From the IMG/VR virus record IMGVR_UViG_3300049216_000035, positions 1 through 64,000 of that record: a stretch of 64,000 nucleotides of DNA; one strand, written 5' to 3'. The DNA is from a virus. A program made the position numbers and the translations under genes. The notes under the pieces are model-generated. The model was not told the origin of the DNA and searched no databases. It was given only the letters and a program-made list of their open reading frames with translations. Below, one piece after another: positions 32,407 to 42,500 of the stretch (the stretch's first letter is position 1; the number at the start of each line of letters is the position of its first letter).

Positions 32407-32936
32407 GCCGCCAACCTCGCTTTGACGGATTCACTGATCCGCGCTCGCGTTACGTCTGAAACGGCATGACCTTTCAGAGTCGCTGCGATCCTGGCACGGT
32501 ATTCTGGAGTGCTGCGTTTGCGAGCGGCTTCGGCCATTCTCTCACGGGTTTCCGCAGACTTAGGTCGGCGCGATGACGGCTTCGATACTCCGCGTTGGGC
32601 AAGTGCGATCTTCGCACGGCGCTCGGCGGGCATCGGGCCGTGCTTTACCCCGAGGCAATTTCCGGCTATCTTCGCCTCGTTGAACGCGGGCCGGAGTGTG
32701 TCCAAGAATAACTGCTCACGCGCCAGTAGGTCGGGACTTGCACACGTCTCAAGAATGACAAAGCCGAACGCATCGGGACCATACTTGTCCCAGGCGCGTT
32801 GGAGGAACGCCGAGTGATGAAGCCCCTTACGCAGATCGCGCTTATGCCGCAGCCAGCGATCTTCGACGCTAACGCTCGATCCGACGTACTGCCGACCTGT
32901 TGCGAGATGCTGTATCGCGTAAATGCCGCTAGTTTT
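32403..32936 (-). CDS. GIY-YIG homing endonuclease with NUMOD3 repeats
   Basis: 177 residues from ATG 32936. SGIYAIQHLATGRQYVGSSV is the GIY-YIG core; R28 region and a Glu (ILETC) follow. The C-terminal half holds NUMOD3-like DNA-binding repeats (SAETRERMAEAARKR, SDVTRARISESVKAR). Inserted between two cell-wall enzyme genes. Confidence 0.9.
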   Translation of the reverse strand, partial: KTSGIYAIQHLATGRQYVGSSVSVEDRWLRHKRDLRKGLHHSAFLQRAWDKYGPDAFGFVILETCASPDLLAREQLFLDTLRPAFNEAKIAGNCLGVKHGPMPAERRAKIALAQRGVSKPSSRRPKSAETRERMAEAARKRSTPEYRARIAATLKGHAVSDVTRARISESVKARLAA

Positions 32937-32941
32937 CATAT

Positions 32942-33466
32942 CTAGGGCCACACAACGTCCAATTTGACGACTCCGCCCTGGGCCTGAACCCATTTAACGA
33001 AAGGTACAAAGATTTGTTCATTGTCGTGGTTTTGCAGGCGCAAGCAACCGAATGTGTACTCAAACCCTTGGTACATCGCGAACGGGTCGGGAAGATCGGA
33101 GCCGCCCCCGTGGATGCCGATACCGCCGCGTCCGTGGATCGCGAACGAGTGCTGATCGGAATCACCGAGCGGGGTGAACCAGCAGCCGTAGGCCGGATCG
33201 TCGCTGTTGTTGAGATGGACCTGCCCGTCCGTAAGGCGCGTAGCGCACGGTTCCGGGGCCATGACGGCGTAGTTCGTGCCCGGCGGGCACTTGCAGTCGT
33301 GGCCGTAGACATCCTCGCCCTGGGTGATCGTAGAGTCGTCTACGCCCACGTCATGGCAAGGGACAGTATGAAGCAGACCGTCCGGCTTCCCGAGGGCGGC
33401 CGCTCCCTTGATGAACATCTTCAAGACGCGCGAAGCGCCGTTGAACACCAAGTGTCCTTCGATCAT
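32942..33466 (-). CDS. L,D-transpeptidase (YkuD-like) catalytic protein
   Basis: 174 residues. The C-terminal half shows the YkuD signature: FAIHGRGGIGIHGGG (H111/H119) and YTFGCLRLQNHDNEQIF with Cys141 as the nucleophile in the GC-(L/I)-R-(L/M) motif. There is no signal peptide or LysM domain. Bacterial members make 3-3 crosslinks; in a phage lysis cluster it more likely cleaves or modifies peptide stems. Family call fairly secure; the reaction is inferred. Confidence 0.7.
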   Translation of the reverse strand: MIEGHLVFNGASRVLKMFIKGAAALGKPDGLLHTVPCHDVGVDDSTITQGEDVYGHDCKCPPGTNYAVMAPEPCATRLTDGQVHLNNSDDPAYGCWFTPLGDSDQHSFAIHGRGGIGIHGGGSDLPDPFAMYQGFEYTFGCLRLQNHDNEQIFVPFVKWVQAQGGVVKLDVVWP

Positions 33467-33538
33467 ACTATCTCTTGATTTGAAAACTAGAGTGAGGCGG
33501 TACTCTTAGTCTACCATCAAGAGAGAGTCAAGTGTTAG
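33467..33538. promoter_or_regulatory. Intergenic inverted repeat before lysis genes
   Basis: TCTCTTGAT (33471-33479) and ATCAAGAGA (33516-33524) form a 9-bp inverted repeat with an inner GAGT/ACTC pair. On the minus strand a TTGACT hexamer near 33530 lies upstream of the transpeptidase gene and could be a -35 box. Promoter/operator is plausible, not proven. Confidence 0.4.
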
Positions 33539-36500
33539 CTAAACACTCCACAGGCGGGGTGTTCCGTCTCCGGCGACTTTTCGATCAGTATCAATAGTAT
33601 AGCGGAGGTCTTTGATCTGTACGATATTCGAATCGGTGAATAGGCCAATGCCCATTCCCTCGGTAGTGAAATTGAGAGATAGTGGTCCGCATAGAGTAGA
33701 GTACCCGTTGTAACTTAGGTACATCAATACCGTCCCATCGCCGCAATCTGTCAAGGTGATGCGAAAGTAAACGTACTGATTTGAAGACGGCGGATACTGA
33801 GTATCGTCATTAACGGAGTTTGTGTATGTCGCGGTACCGCTCGTAGGGTCTCCGGTATATGTATAAAATACGTCGGCTCCGGTACCAGAATCGCTTCTAC
33901 CAATTACGATAACGCCGCCAGTCGAGTTACCCATTAAAAGACCAAAGGCACCCGTTCCGCTGTTGGACTTCATCCAGCCATCCATTACGACTGTTGCGCC
34001 GACGGCATATGCGGCGGTTTGATCTGCGAAGATGGCTCTTATCCCGCCAGAAGTGGTTCCGGGCGTAACGATGTACGTTCCATCGCTTTGCAGTACAGAA
34101 GACGTAGCGTGGGTGTTGAACGTAAGCGGTGTTGAAGTTATTCCGCCACCACCGCCCCCGCCCGCCGCTTTAAGGTCAATGTGACCAGCCGACGGAGTGA
34201 TCGTTACCGAACTGTCTGACGATCCGAGTGTGATCGCACCCGTTTCGCCTGCAAGCGAAGTAACGCCCCCGCCCCCACCACCGCCTGCGACTTCGAGAGT
34301 GATATTGCTACCGCTGGACCCAATGGTAACGGAACTATCGGGCGACGTAATGGAAACCGCACCAGTCTTGGAGTTAATTGAGCTAACGCCGCCACCGCCA
34401 CCTGCCGCTTCAAGGTGAATGACGCCGCCGGACTCAGAGATCGTAACGCTAGAGTCGGGAGAATTGAATGTAACGGCTCCCGTCGCACCCTGTACGCTCT
34501 TGACGGCCGCTTCAAGGTGAATGTCCGAGCCGGACGGCGTGACCGAAATCGAAGAGTCGGGCGAGTCAATAGTCAGCGCGCCCGCTTCACCGTTGACGGA
34601 CTTGACGCCGTTGTTCTCGATGTTTATGTCGGTGCCGGAAGCCGTGACCGTAAGCGAGCCGTCCGTCGATTCAATCGTCAGATCGCCCGTAAGTCCATTA
34701 AGCTCACCAACGCCACCACCTACTGCTTCTAGATGGATCGTATCCCCGGTCGAAGTGATCGCTATCGACGAGTCGGGCGAGTCGAGTACAACTGCACCAG
34801 TCTTCCCCTGGAGGCTAGAAACGCCCGCGCTCGCTCCCGTCACGGACAAATTGATACTTTCGCCCGTCACGGTAATATCTACCGAAGAGTCAGTAGACTC
34901 AATCGTGACATCCCCTTTAAGGGTGTTGAGGCTCGTAACAGCGACGTCAGTCAACGCGCCACTTTGAAGGGCAGATGACGGGATGCTACCCGGTTGGTAA
35001 TTATTCTTCCCGATACCGCCCTGAACGCGCAGGTCTTTGTTTCCGATGATGCTGCCGTTTTGAACACTGAAGCGCCAACCGGGAATGACGCCATTGTCAT
35101 ACGCCGGAGGCAGCCCCTTTACTACCTGGAGGCCAGGACCGCTCGGGCCCGTTCCAAACGATTCGTTTTGATTCTGGGCAAAGACGACGTGGTACGTCCC
35201 GTCGCCTGATTCTAAACTCGAACTGTCCTTCAACGGCAGCGTGATGTTACTGCCGCCCGTCGATACCGTCGTCGTGCCGCCGTAGAATACGCCCGTCGGG
35301 GGCGTAAAGGTAACGGTCGGGGGCGTCGTGCTACTGTCGTTAGATACATAATCTAAGCCAGCCTGGAGGTATGTTTGCGATACCTTGGTCGAGTTCGCCG
35401 CCGCCGCTTGTTGCGATTGTTGTGTCGTCGCTGCGGCACCGATAGCTGCGTAATATGCCTGGTCAATGTATGGGCGCGGCGCGGTGAACGAAACCTCTTG
35501 TTCGATGCGGTCCCCGTCTTCGGACTGGCCGAAAGACGTTACGACCTGAATTACGCGCACTTGCTTGACGTTTTGAGGGTGCGTCGTAGAGATTTCGTTT
35601 GTACCGATGATAAAGGTTTCGCCCGTATCTTGAATACCCGGTTCCATGATCTGGAGCCACTGACCGGATCGCATTTGATCGGTCGGCGCGAACTTCTTGA
35701 ACGTCCCTTGCGGCTGAGGGTAGCCGTTCATAATCAGGTACGCGGTCGCGTAGTTCGAAAGCGAAGCGGTTGAAATCAGGCTCGTGTCCGTAACCTGCTT
35801 TTGACGCAGCCCGTAAAGACTGATCGACGTCGAGTCCTTGAACGGCCCGTAGACCGTCAGTCCAGTCGTTGGGTCTTGTCCGCCGTATAGCGCGATTTGA
35901 TTTGCGAGGTCCGCCGCTGAGTTCTGGATCGAGTAGTCGTACATCGTGGAGTTTTTGTACTCCGGGAAATACGCTGATGCGATCTTACGCGCGGGCGTAT
36001 AATACGACTCCGTTACGAGTGCGGGGTCTTGTTGGGGCTGAATGATAAGTTGCGGCAGTCCGTAACGGGTGCCACGCACCCACCATTCGTACAGGTTTCC
36101 ACTTTCGTTCAGGACTTGCTTTACAACGGTATCAATACATTGATCTAACCCCGTACCGTCGAAACTGATCGCATCCAAACCGATAGGCATCGAAGCGACG
36201 AAGCTCGTCCCGAAATGTTCAGAGTCGAGATATGTCGTGATGAGGTGAAGGAGATACTCGTCCGCGTATTCGATCCCGTTATCGACGCCATTTGACTGTA
36301 CGCCAGGGGATAGCGTTTCCGTGACAATCGCACGGGACATGAACGTAGACCAGCCGTCCGTAATAACGGTAATCGAATCATGGTCGTACTCGTCATCGTC
36401 TTGGGTTTGATCGAACTCTGAAACGTAGCCGTCGTACCACGGATCAATAGAATCGTTCAAATAGAATTGAACACGGTAATCGTAGTTTATCCAGCCCACA

Positions 36501-36826
36501 TCTACGAAGTTACGCGGAACCTGGAAGGTGCCAGAACTAGAGCCGCCGTTGACAATATCCGTGAACGACCCTTGCAGCGCATCCACGATAACGGTGATTA
36601 ATTGTCCCGACGTGTTGAAGACGTAGATTGCGTAGGTTACATAGTCACCCTGCACGCCGAGATTGTCCAGGACTTCTTTGACAATATCGAGTGTGGGGCG
36701 CGCTGGGCTCGTGCGGGTGAACTGCGACGCTTTTGCAGTAAAGACGGAGGTTGTCGTTTGGCTTCTTGAATACTGACCCGCAAGGACAATAACTTCGTCA
36801 GGTTGAGGCGTAATAGGCGTTGGCAA
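33539..36826 (-). CDS. Tail fibre/central tail protein with repeat stalk and lectin-like tip
   Basis: 1095 residues from a TTG. Residues 1-450 resemble a tail-associated (Tal/gp27-like) hub: HDSITVITDGWSTFMSR and repeated beta segments. 450-490 is a helical Q/A stretch. Residues 630-893 are seven tandem units of about 35 residues with the consensus G-V-x-S-L-x-G-x-T-G-A-V-T-L. Residues 900-1095 look like a concanavalin/LamG-type lectin fold (GMGIGLFTDSN, VQIKDLRYTID). It probably links the tail tip to receptor binding. Confidence 0.7.
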   Translation of the reverse strand: MPTPITPQPDEVIVLAGQYSRSQTTTSVFTAKASQFTRTSPARPTLDIVKEVLDNLGVQGDYVTYAIYVFNTSGQLITVIVDALQGSFTDIVNGGSSSGTFQVPRNFVDVGWINYDYRVQFYLNDSIDPWYDGYVSEFDQTQDDDEYDHDSITVITDGWSTFMSRAIVTETLSPGVQSNGVDNGIEYADEYLLHLITTYLDSEHFGTSFVASMPIGLDAISFDGTGLDQCIDTVVKQVLNESGNLYEWWVRGTRYGLPQLIIQPQQDPALVTESYYTPARKIASAYFPEYKNSTMYDYSIQNSAADLANQIALYGGQDPTTGLTVYGPFKDSTSISLYGLRQKQVTDTSLISTASLSNYATAYLIMNGYPQPQGTFKKFAPTDQMRSGQWLQIMEPGIQDTGETFIIGTNEISTTHPQNVKQVRVIQVVTSFGQSEDGDRIEQEVSFTAPRPYIDQAYYAAIGAAATTQQSQQAAAANSTKVSQTYLQAGLDYVSNDSSTTPPTVTFTPPTGVFYGGTTTVSTGGSNITLPLKDSSSLESGDGTYHVVFAQNQNESFGTGPSGPGLQVVKGLPPAYDNGVIPGWRFSVQNGSIIGNKDLRVQGGIGKNNYQPGSIPSSALQSGALTDVAVTSLNTLKGDVTIESTDSSVDITVTGESINLSVTGASAGVSSLQGKTGAVVLDSPDSSIAITSTGDTIHLEAVGGGVGELNGLTGDLTIESTDGSLTVTASGTDINIENNGVKSVNGEAGALTIDSPDSSISVTPSGSDIHLEAAVKSVQGATGAVTFNSPDSSVTISESGGVIHLEAAGGGGGVSSINSKTGAVSITSPDSSVTIGSSGSNITLEVAGGGGGGGVTSLAGETGAITLGSSDSSVTITPSAGHIDLKAAGGGGGGGITSTPLTFNTHATSSVLQSDGTYIVTPGTTSGGIRAIFADQTAAYAVGATVVMDGWMKSNSGTGAFGLLMGNSTGGVIVIGRSDSGTGADVFYTYTGDPTSGTATYTNSVNDDTQYPPSSNQYVYFRITLTDCGDGTVLMYLSYNGYSTLCGPLSLNFTTEGMGIGLFTDSNIVQIKDLRYTIDTDRKVAGDGTPRLWSV
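34148..34939 (-). repeat. Seven ~35-residue repeats in tail fibre
   Basis: Seven units, e.g. GVSSLQGKTGAVVLDSPDSS and GVKSVNGEAGALTIDSPDSS, each ending IHLEA or similar; the last three are spaced by glycine runs. Typical of trimeric beta-prism fibre stalks. Identity is highest among the later copies, hinting at recent expansion. Confidence 0.85.
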
Positions 36827-36835
36827 AATATGACT

Positions 36836-37729
36836 CTATTCGTAACGCATCAAAATATGAGCACCCGCCGGATTAGACGGGGACTGTGCCGGATTTGACG
36901 TTAAGACCATGTAGTTATGATTGACCCCATCGTACATCGGAAGCGTTTGCGCGACGTAGGATGTGAAATCGGTTCCGAGATAACACGCGAAGTTCAGGCC
37001 CGGTACGCATGGATAGGTATTAAAGTAACCAGGGATCGCGACACCAATCTTTGACCCGGTTGCCATCGTCGGCAGCACGCGATTTAATGCAAGCGGCCAG
37101 TACGGCTGTGCAGTTGAAAATGGACCTCCAGCGCTTGTCGCTGGTAGCATGCCGATATTAACGGAGGCTGTGTTAGCGCCGTTACTGCAGAACGCAAATA
37201 ACAAACCCGCTGAAGAATCAGACCCGTCAAGATTCTTCGTTCGCTCGAAGCCCCATACGGCCGAATTGAAGACGTTCGGTCCGTCATTGTAGGCCATGCA
37301 GAATCTATTCGTATCACCAGAGAAATACGAATTGAGGCTCACACCGAGCGTACCGGAACTCATGTACGCGCCCCAATTGTAAGTGTCGGTTAGTTGTGTC
37401 CCAGTAAAATTACCAGCGCCGTCCGTTGCCGTTCCGAACGTCACTCCGAGATTAGTCTGAGAGTTGTTATAACTGAAGGAAGCTGCCTGGTATTCTATTT
37501 TTATGAAAAACGGTGCAGTAGCCTGGAGGGAGTCCCCAAACTTCCACATCTGATAGCCATAGCTTGTGGCGTCGCTCCACGTTAAAGACGACGGCGTGCA
37601 TTGACCCGTGTCGCTAGTTTGAACGAGCCCTGCCGCCGCAAGCTGGTTTGCGATTGTGCTATAGACTGACTGAAGCTGCGCCGTATTACCGACGTTTGTA
37701 GGCAGGCTGATTTTGTGTGCAATACTCAT
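36836..37729 (-). CDS. Structural tail protein, paralogue A (297 aa)
   Basis: 297 residues, beta-rich, without enzyme motifs. Shares with the next gene the identical length and matching blocks: FGDSLQATAPFFIKIEY, FSGDTNRFCMAYNDGPNVF, and the ending HILMRYE. Lies between fibre and Dit genes. Likely a tail-tip or receptor-binding component. Confidence 0.65.
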   Translation of the reverse strand: MSIAHKISLPTNVGNTAQLQSVYSTIANQLAAAGLVQTSDTGQCTPSSLTWSDATSYGYQMWKFGDSLQATAPFFIKIEYQAASFSYNNSQTNLGVTFGTATDGAGNFTGTQLTDTYNWGAYMSSGTLGVSLNSYFSGDTNRFCMAYNDGPNVFNSAVWGFERTKNLDGSDSSAGLLFAFCSNGANTASVNIGMLPATSAGGPFSTAQPYWPLALNRVLPTMATGSKIGVAIPGYFNTYPCVPGLNFACYLGTDFTSYVAQTLPMYDGVNHNYMVLTSNPAQSPSNPAGAHILMRYE

Positions 37730-37733
37730 ATGA

Positions 37734-38627
37734 CTATTCCCAACGCATCATGATATGGGTCGCCGAGTTACCGCAGGGTCCGCCTGCATATCCACCCGCA
37801 GCCCCAAAACCACTATAGCCATTCTGTAACGGCAAGTATGTATGCGACGCACCGTAGAGTTCAAACGATGTCGGAGTGTAAACCGGATAATCCGACCCGT
37901 AATAAAGAAGAACTCCAAGGCCGGGGTTATACGGAATGAAATTGAAAGGTACGCACTGTAACGTACCGATATTCGTTTCGTTGTTGAGTGTGGAGGAGTT
38001 GTAGTTGAACTGCGTATTCCACACGGGCTGATAACCCGCAACTGGGCCAGAGAACGGAAGGACCGTGCTTACGAGTCCCCCGGCCGGGCGCGTAACGTCG
38101 GAACTACCATCACCATCTCCTACGCAGGCTTGAATGATAATCCCGTCGCCCGTGTCGTTGCCGCTTGCATCCTTCGTGCGTTCAATGTTCAGGAAATAGT
38201 ATGCAAAAATATTCGGGCCTTCGAACAATGCGAGGCTTAGTCTGTTCGTATCGCCCGAGACGTAACAGTTCGAAATCTCACTATTGTCGTGCGATCTCGT
38301 TCCGTTTGATATTGCTTGCGGTAGACCCATGACTTGCCCCGCAGCGTTTGGGGCCGTACTAATAGTGAACGTATAGCCGAGGACGAATCCGGTCCCGCCG
38401 ACGGCACCATAATCTATGCGTAAGTGAACGGGGTACGTTGCTTGGAGACTGTCGGCGAATGAAAATAACTCATAGCCATTGACTTGACCACCTGTCCAGT
38501 CTATCTGTCCGGCGGTCCCGTCCTTGGTAATTCCCACGCTCGTGATATTGGTCCCAATGCGCGAGTTGGTTGCCCATCGCGACGTTAGTGAGCAGTCGGC
38601 CCAGACCTGAAATGCTGAAGTAGACAT
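37734..38627 (-). CDS. Structural tail protein, paralogue B (297 aa)
   Basis: 297 residues. Matching blocks FADSLQATYPVHLRIDYG, VSGDTNRLSLALFEGPNIF and the C-terminal HIMMRWE show it arose with gene A by tandem duplication followed by strong divergence. Predicted beta-sandwich; no catalytic residues. Confidence 0.65.
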   Translation of the reverse strand: MSTSAFQVWADCSLTSRWATNSRIGTNITSVGITKDGTAGQIDWTGGQVNGYELFSFADSLQATYPVHLRIDYGAVGGTGFVLGYTFTISTAPNAAGQVMGLPQAISNGTRSHDNSEISNCYVSGDTNRLSLALFEGPNIFAYYFLNIERTKDASGNDTGDGIIIQACVGDGDGSSDVTRPAGGLVSTVLPFSGPVAGYQPVWNTQFNYNSSTLNNETNIGTLQCVPFNFIPYNPGLGVLLYYGSDYPVYTPTSFELYGASHTYLPLQNGYSGFGAAGGYAGGPCGNSATHIMMRWE

Positions 38628-38631
38628 AATC

Positions 38632-39582
38632 CTATAGCCAAGTATTCAAGTAAGAGATAGAGACGCTGAAGTTTACGTTCGGATCGCCACCAACGCACCC
38701 AGCTTGAAGCGTCGTTGGCTCTGCGCCGGGGGAGATGAACGGGAAGAAGTACCGGAAATCCAAGTTATTTTGGAAATCGGACGGTTGAATATAGATCATA
38801 CCATTTTGGGGCAGTGCACCGGACGGGGTGTAAACTGCGCCACGCGAACGATATTCTGGGCGGGGATCGCACGTTACGACGAGGGTATCGCCGCCCTTGA
38901 GTGAGAGTTGCGAGAACGTAACGATAATGTGTTCGCCGCCGTAAGTACACTCAACATAGGGGCCGATTCCGCACACGACATTGGGCGCGGAAAGCCCCGT
39001 GAAGGTAAAGACCGGGAACGATAGAGTGTTTCCCTGGTGGGTTGCCGTTACGATGTACGGATCGAGCGTGCTTTCAATGTTAACGGGGCCGTAGCTCGTT
39101 GCGGTGATTCCGTAATAGCGAGGATCATCGGCGATAAACTTTAGATCGTAATCCGCATAACGAAATGCACCACCGTCCTGCTGCGGGTTGAAAGAGAACT
39201 CCGTCAGATATGCGTTCTGGTAGCGATCATAGCGGGTGAATAACGAAGAGCGTCCTTGATTCTGTAGGGCGGCCAGTGCGGCGCGCTCGGTTTCAAGATC
39301 GTCCGCAGTCTGAAGGACGGTACCGCTAATCCCAATCATGCCGGAACCTACTGTCCCGGTCAGATTTATCTCTCGTGCTTTAACATTCGTCGCGGGCGGG
39401 ATGTGGTCACCAATAAGCATCGGCACGCGCTTCTGGTCAACACCGAGCTTGATGTCACGCGATTTTTCTTGGAAGGTTAATGGAAATAGGTACGTCCCGA
39501 ACGCAAACTGACGATACCCAATGAGGGGTACGCCTGGCGTCCAGGTTGACGGATCGACGTATTCAGGATCGTAGAAAGGCAT
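38632..39582 (-). CDS. Distal tail protein (Dit-like)
   Basis: 316 residues. Position directly after the tape measure and content (VKAREINLTGTV, YLTEFSFNPQQDGGAFRYADYDLKFIADDP in part, a C-terminal galectin-like beta region SGALPQNGMIYIQP) match Dit family proteins, which cap the tail tube and anchor fibres. ATG overlaps the tape measure stop. Confidence 0.75.
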   Translation of the reverse strand: MPFYDPEYVDPSTWTPGVPLIGYRQFAFGTYLFPLTFQEKSRDIKLGVDQKRVPMLIGDHIPPATNVKAREINLTGTVGSGMIGISGTVLQTADDLETERAALAALQNQGRSSLFTRYDRYQNAYLTEFSFNPQQDGGAFRYADYDLKFIADDPRYYGITATSYGPVNIESTLDPYIVTATHQGNTLSFPVFTFTGLSAPNVVCGIGPYVECTYGGEHIIVTFSQLSLKGGDTLVVTCDPRPEYRSRGAVYTPSGALPQNGMIYIQPSDFQNNLDFRYFFPFISPGAEPTTLQAGCVGGDPNVNFSVSISYLNTWL

Positions 39583-42500
39583 TAGCCCGGAACCCTACCC
39601 ACTAAAGAACTCATGTTTCGTGTCGCGATCTTTTGCTGACGTGAAAGCTGCTGCTGAAACGCGGTGAGCGCGGGCTGCAGTGCTGCTGTAATTGTATCAG
39701 GATCGGTGCCGTGCACGTTCTCAATGTTGACATTAACCTGCGGCGTAGACGGGGCCCCATCCCCACCAGTTCCTCCCGGCGTAACAGAGTAGCCACCGTT
39801 GACCGTAGTCACGCCATTACCAAACATAGCCGCGAGATTCATATCCCCGGCCTGATCGTTCAAGTTCTGAAGCGATCCGACACTGTTCTGCACGGCCTGT
39901 GCGAACTGGTTAAGAAGCGTCGCTAGGGTCGTATAGCTCTCTTCAACGCCGCCGCCCGTGGTTGCACCCGTAACGGTCTGCTCACCAATGTTCTTACCGT
40001 AAGAGAGGCCGCCGTTCGATCCGCTGTTCTCACCAAAGACTTGCTCCAGTTGGTTGAACATCGGCTGCAACCACGCCGGGGCGTTCTGCTCCGAGCCGTA
40101 TTGCGCGAGCGTGTTCTGAACGGCCTGGATGCCGTTAAGGCCACCGAAGGTCTGAAGATCAGAAGCGGATTCGGTGAACGACTGACCGTTTGCCCCAGCC
40201 GTGCCGACGAGATTCGCGGTACCTTGGCCGTAGTTCTGAGTGTCGGTGATGTCGGGCTCGTCTTTGCCCGGCTTTTTACCAAACAACCCACCGAAGACCG
40301 TCATCGCAACAGTCAGCACCGCGATAGCTGCGCCGACAATGCCGAGGGCGGCGGTATTGGCCGATGTGGCTACCGTATTGCCCGTGACCGCAAGCGAGTT
40401 CCCGCCTGTAACGGCAGTATTTCCAGCCGTCCCAACAGTCTGACCAGTCGTCGCGGCTGTCTGTGCGGTGAGTGCGGTCGTTCCTGTCGTATGCGCGGTC
40501 GTGTTCGTTTGCGTGATCGCGTTATTCTGTTGCGTCGCCGCCGTGTTTTGGGTCGTCGCCGTCGTGCCTTGCGTATGGGCCGTCGAGTTTTGTTGAGTGG
40601 TCGTCGTATTTTGACGGAGGCTCGTGGAGTTGTGTTGGTGCGCTGACGTGTTTTGACGATTAGCCGCAGTTCCTTGCGTAACTGCCGAAGTGTTTTGTTG
40701 GTGCGCCGTATTGCTCTGTTGGGTGGTGGTGGTGTTCTGCTGCGTGGTGGTGCTGTTTTGCGTAGTAGAAGCCCGAGCTTGTTGGAGCGCCGCCGTGTTT
40801 TGGGTAACTGCTTGAGTTTCAGAAGTGACGGCTTGCGTGTTCTGCGTTTCAGCCGTACTCGCACCGCCGCCCGAAGCCGCCTTCTTCGCGCCGCCGAACG
40901 AGTTCTTGAACATGCCGAAGATGCCGCCGCCCTTGCCGAATAGGCCCTGGCCCATGACAACGGACAGAACCATACGGATGCCGAGCAGCGTACCAGCGAT
41001 CTCTCCGAGCTTCACTGCCTGCTGATTGAAGCCGTTGTTGAGGACGTTGGTCTGTTCTTCTTGCTTCGCGATTAGCGGCCCCCACTTGCCATCGTTGTAC
41101 TCGTTCATCGTCGGCAAGTCGTGGGTGATCTGCAAGAGCGGCTGCGCCGTCTGATTCAGATCGTTGAGGTTTGCGTTCAACATGTTAATTCGCTGCACGT
41201 TAATACCGAGCATGCGAATCAGGTCCACGAGGACGTTATACATCGCGAGGAAGACATCGACGCAGCCCATGACGACACCGAGCAACAGATCGACGGCCGG
41301 GCGCAACATGTCGAACACCTGCGCGAGCGCTTGCGAGATTTCCGTCAGTGCACGCTGCACGTCGCGGAACGATCCGCTCTGCGATACAAGCGCCTGAAAG
41401 ATCGCAACAAGCGGGTTCATGCCTGTTACAATGTTCTGGATTGCACCATAAAGCGGACCCGCAACCTGCTGCGCGAGCTTATCGAAACCGGAACGAACCT
41501 GCAGCGTCTGCTGATACGTCGCCATCGTGTCTTGCTTGAGGGTACGCTGCGCGTCCTCCAGATCGTTCGTCGCGGTGATCGCAGCCGTCTCAGCGTCGGT
41601 TAGCTCTGCGCGAGCTTCTGAGATTGCATGGAAATCGTTCGGCGTCTGCTCGAGGACATTGTTCAGTTTCTCTTGAGCGGTGTTCTGATCGTTCTGTGCC
41701 TGGGTGAGCTTCAGCGTCGCTTCTTGGAGGAGAAGCTGATCGTCGGCCGTCTTCTTCTCGTTCTCGTAGTCGGGATCGCTCTTGTCGATTTGAGATTCTT
41801 GCGCCCCCTTACTCGATTTAAGGCTGGCGATCTGCTGGTCGATCTTCGCGTTCGCGAGCTTGTTGCTATCCTCAATTTGCTGGTTCTTCAGCGCGAGGAT
41901 CGCCTTCTCTACTTCGAGACGTTCCTTGGCCGCGTCGCTCATACGCACGGCGACGGCCAGTTCTTTCTCTAGGATCGAGAGCGCCTTGGAATAGCTACCC
42001 GCGAGTTCTTCCTGACCCTTGAGGTAGTCCATCTGGGTCGTGAGGGCTTGTTTACGAATCTCTTGAATCTTCGATTCGTTCTCGTAGACCTTCGATTGAG
42101 CGCCCTGGCCTTCGCCCTTCATCTCGGTTGCGGCGGAAGTGTACTCGCGTTTGATCTTCGGGTCTTTTTGTTCCGAGGCGAGCTTGCTCAGACGCGCGGC
42201 GTCCGCGAAAGCCCTGGCCGCGAGTTCCTGCTCCAGTTGCTTCTCGCGGATCGTATTGGAAATCTGAGCGTTGTAGTACGCTTGGGCAGCCGCCAACTTC
42301 TGCGGTGTATTTATATCGCCCAGTTGTTTGATCGCAGCGTCGAGTTTGGTAGCTTCGAACTCGTTGTCTTTAAGCGCGCCCTTTAGCGGTTCGAGCCCCT
42401 GCTTAATGGCGTCAATGTTTTCACGCGCAGCTTCGCCCGCTTCACCTTTTGCGGGCGGGTTGGTGAGCATGGCGTCGCCATGATAATCGTCATCTTCGTC

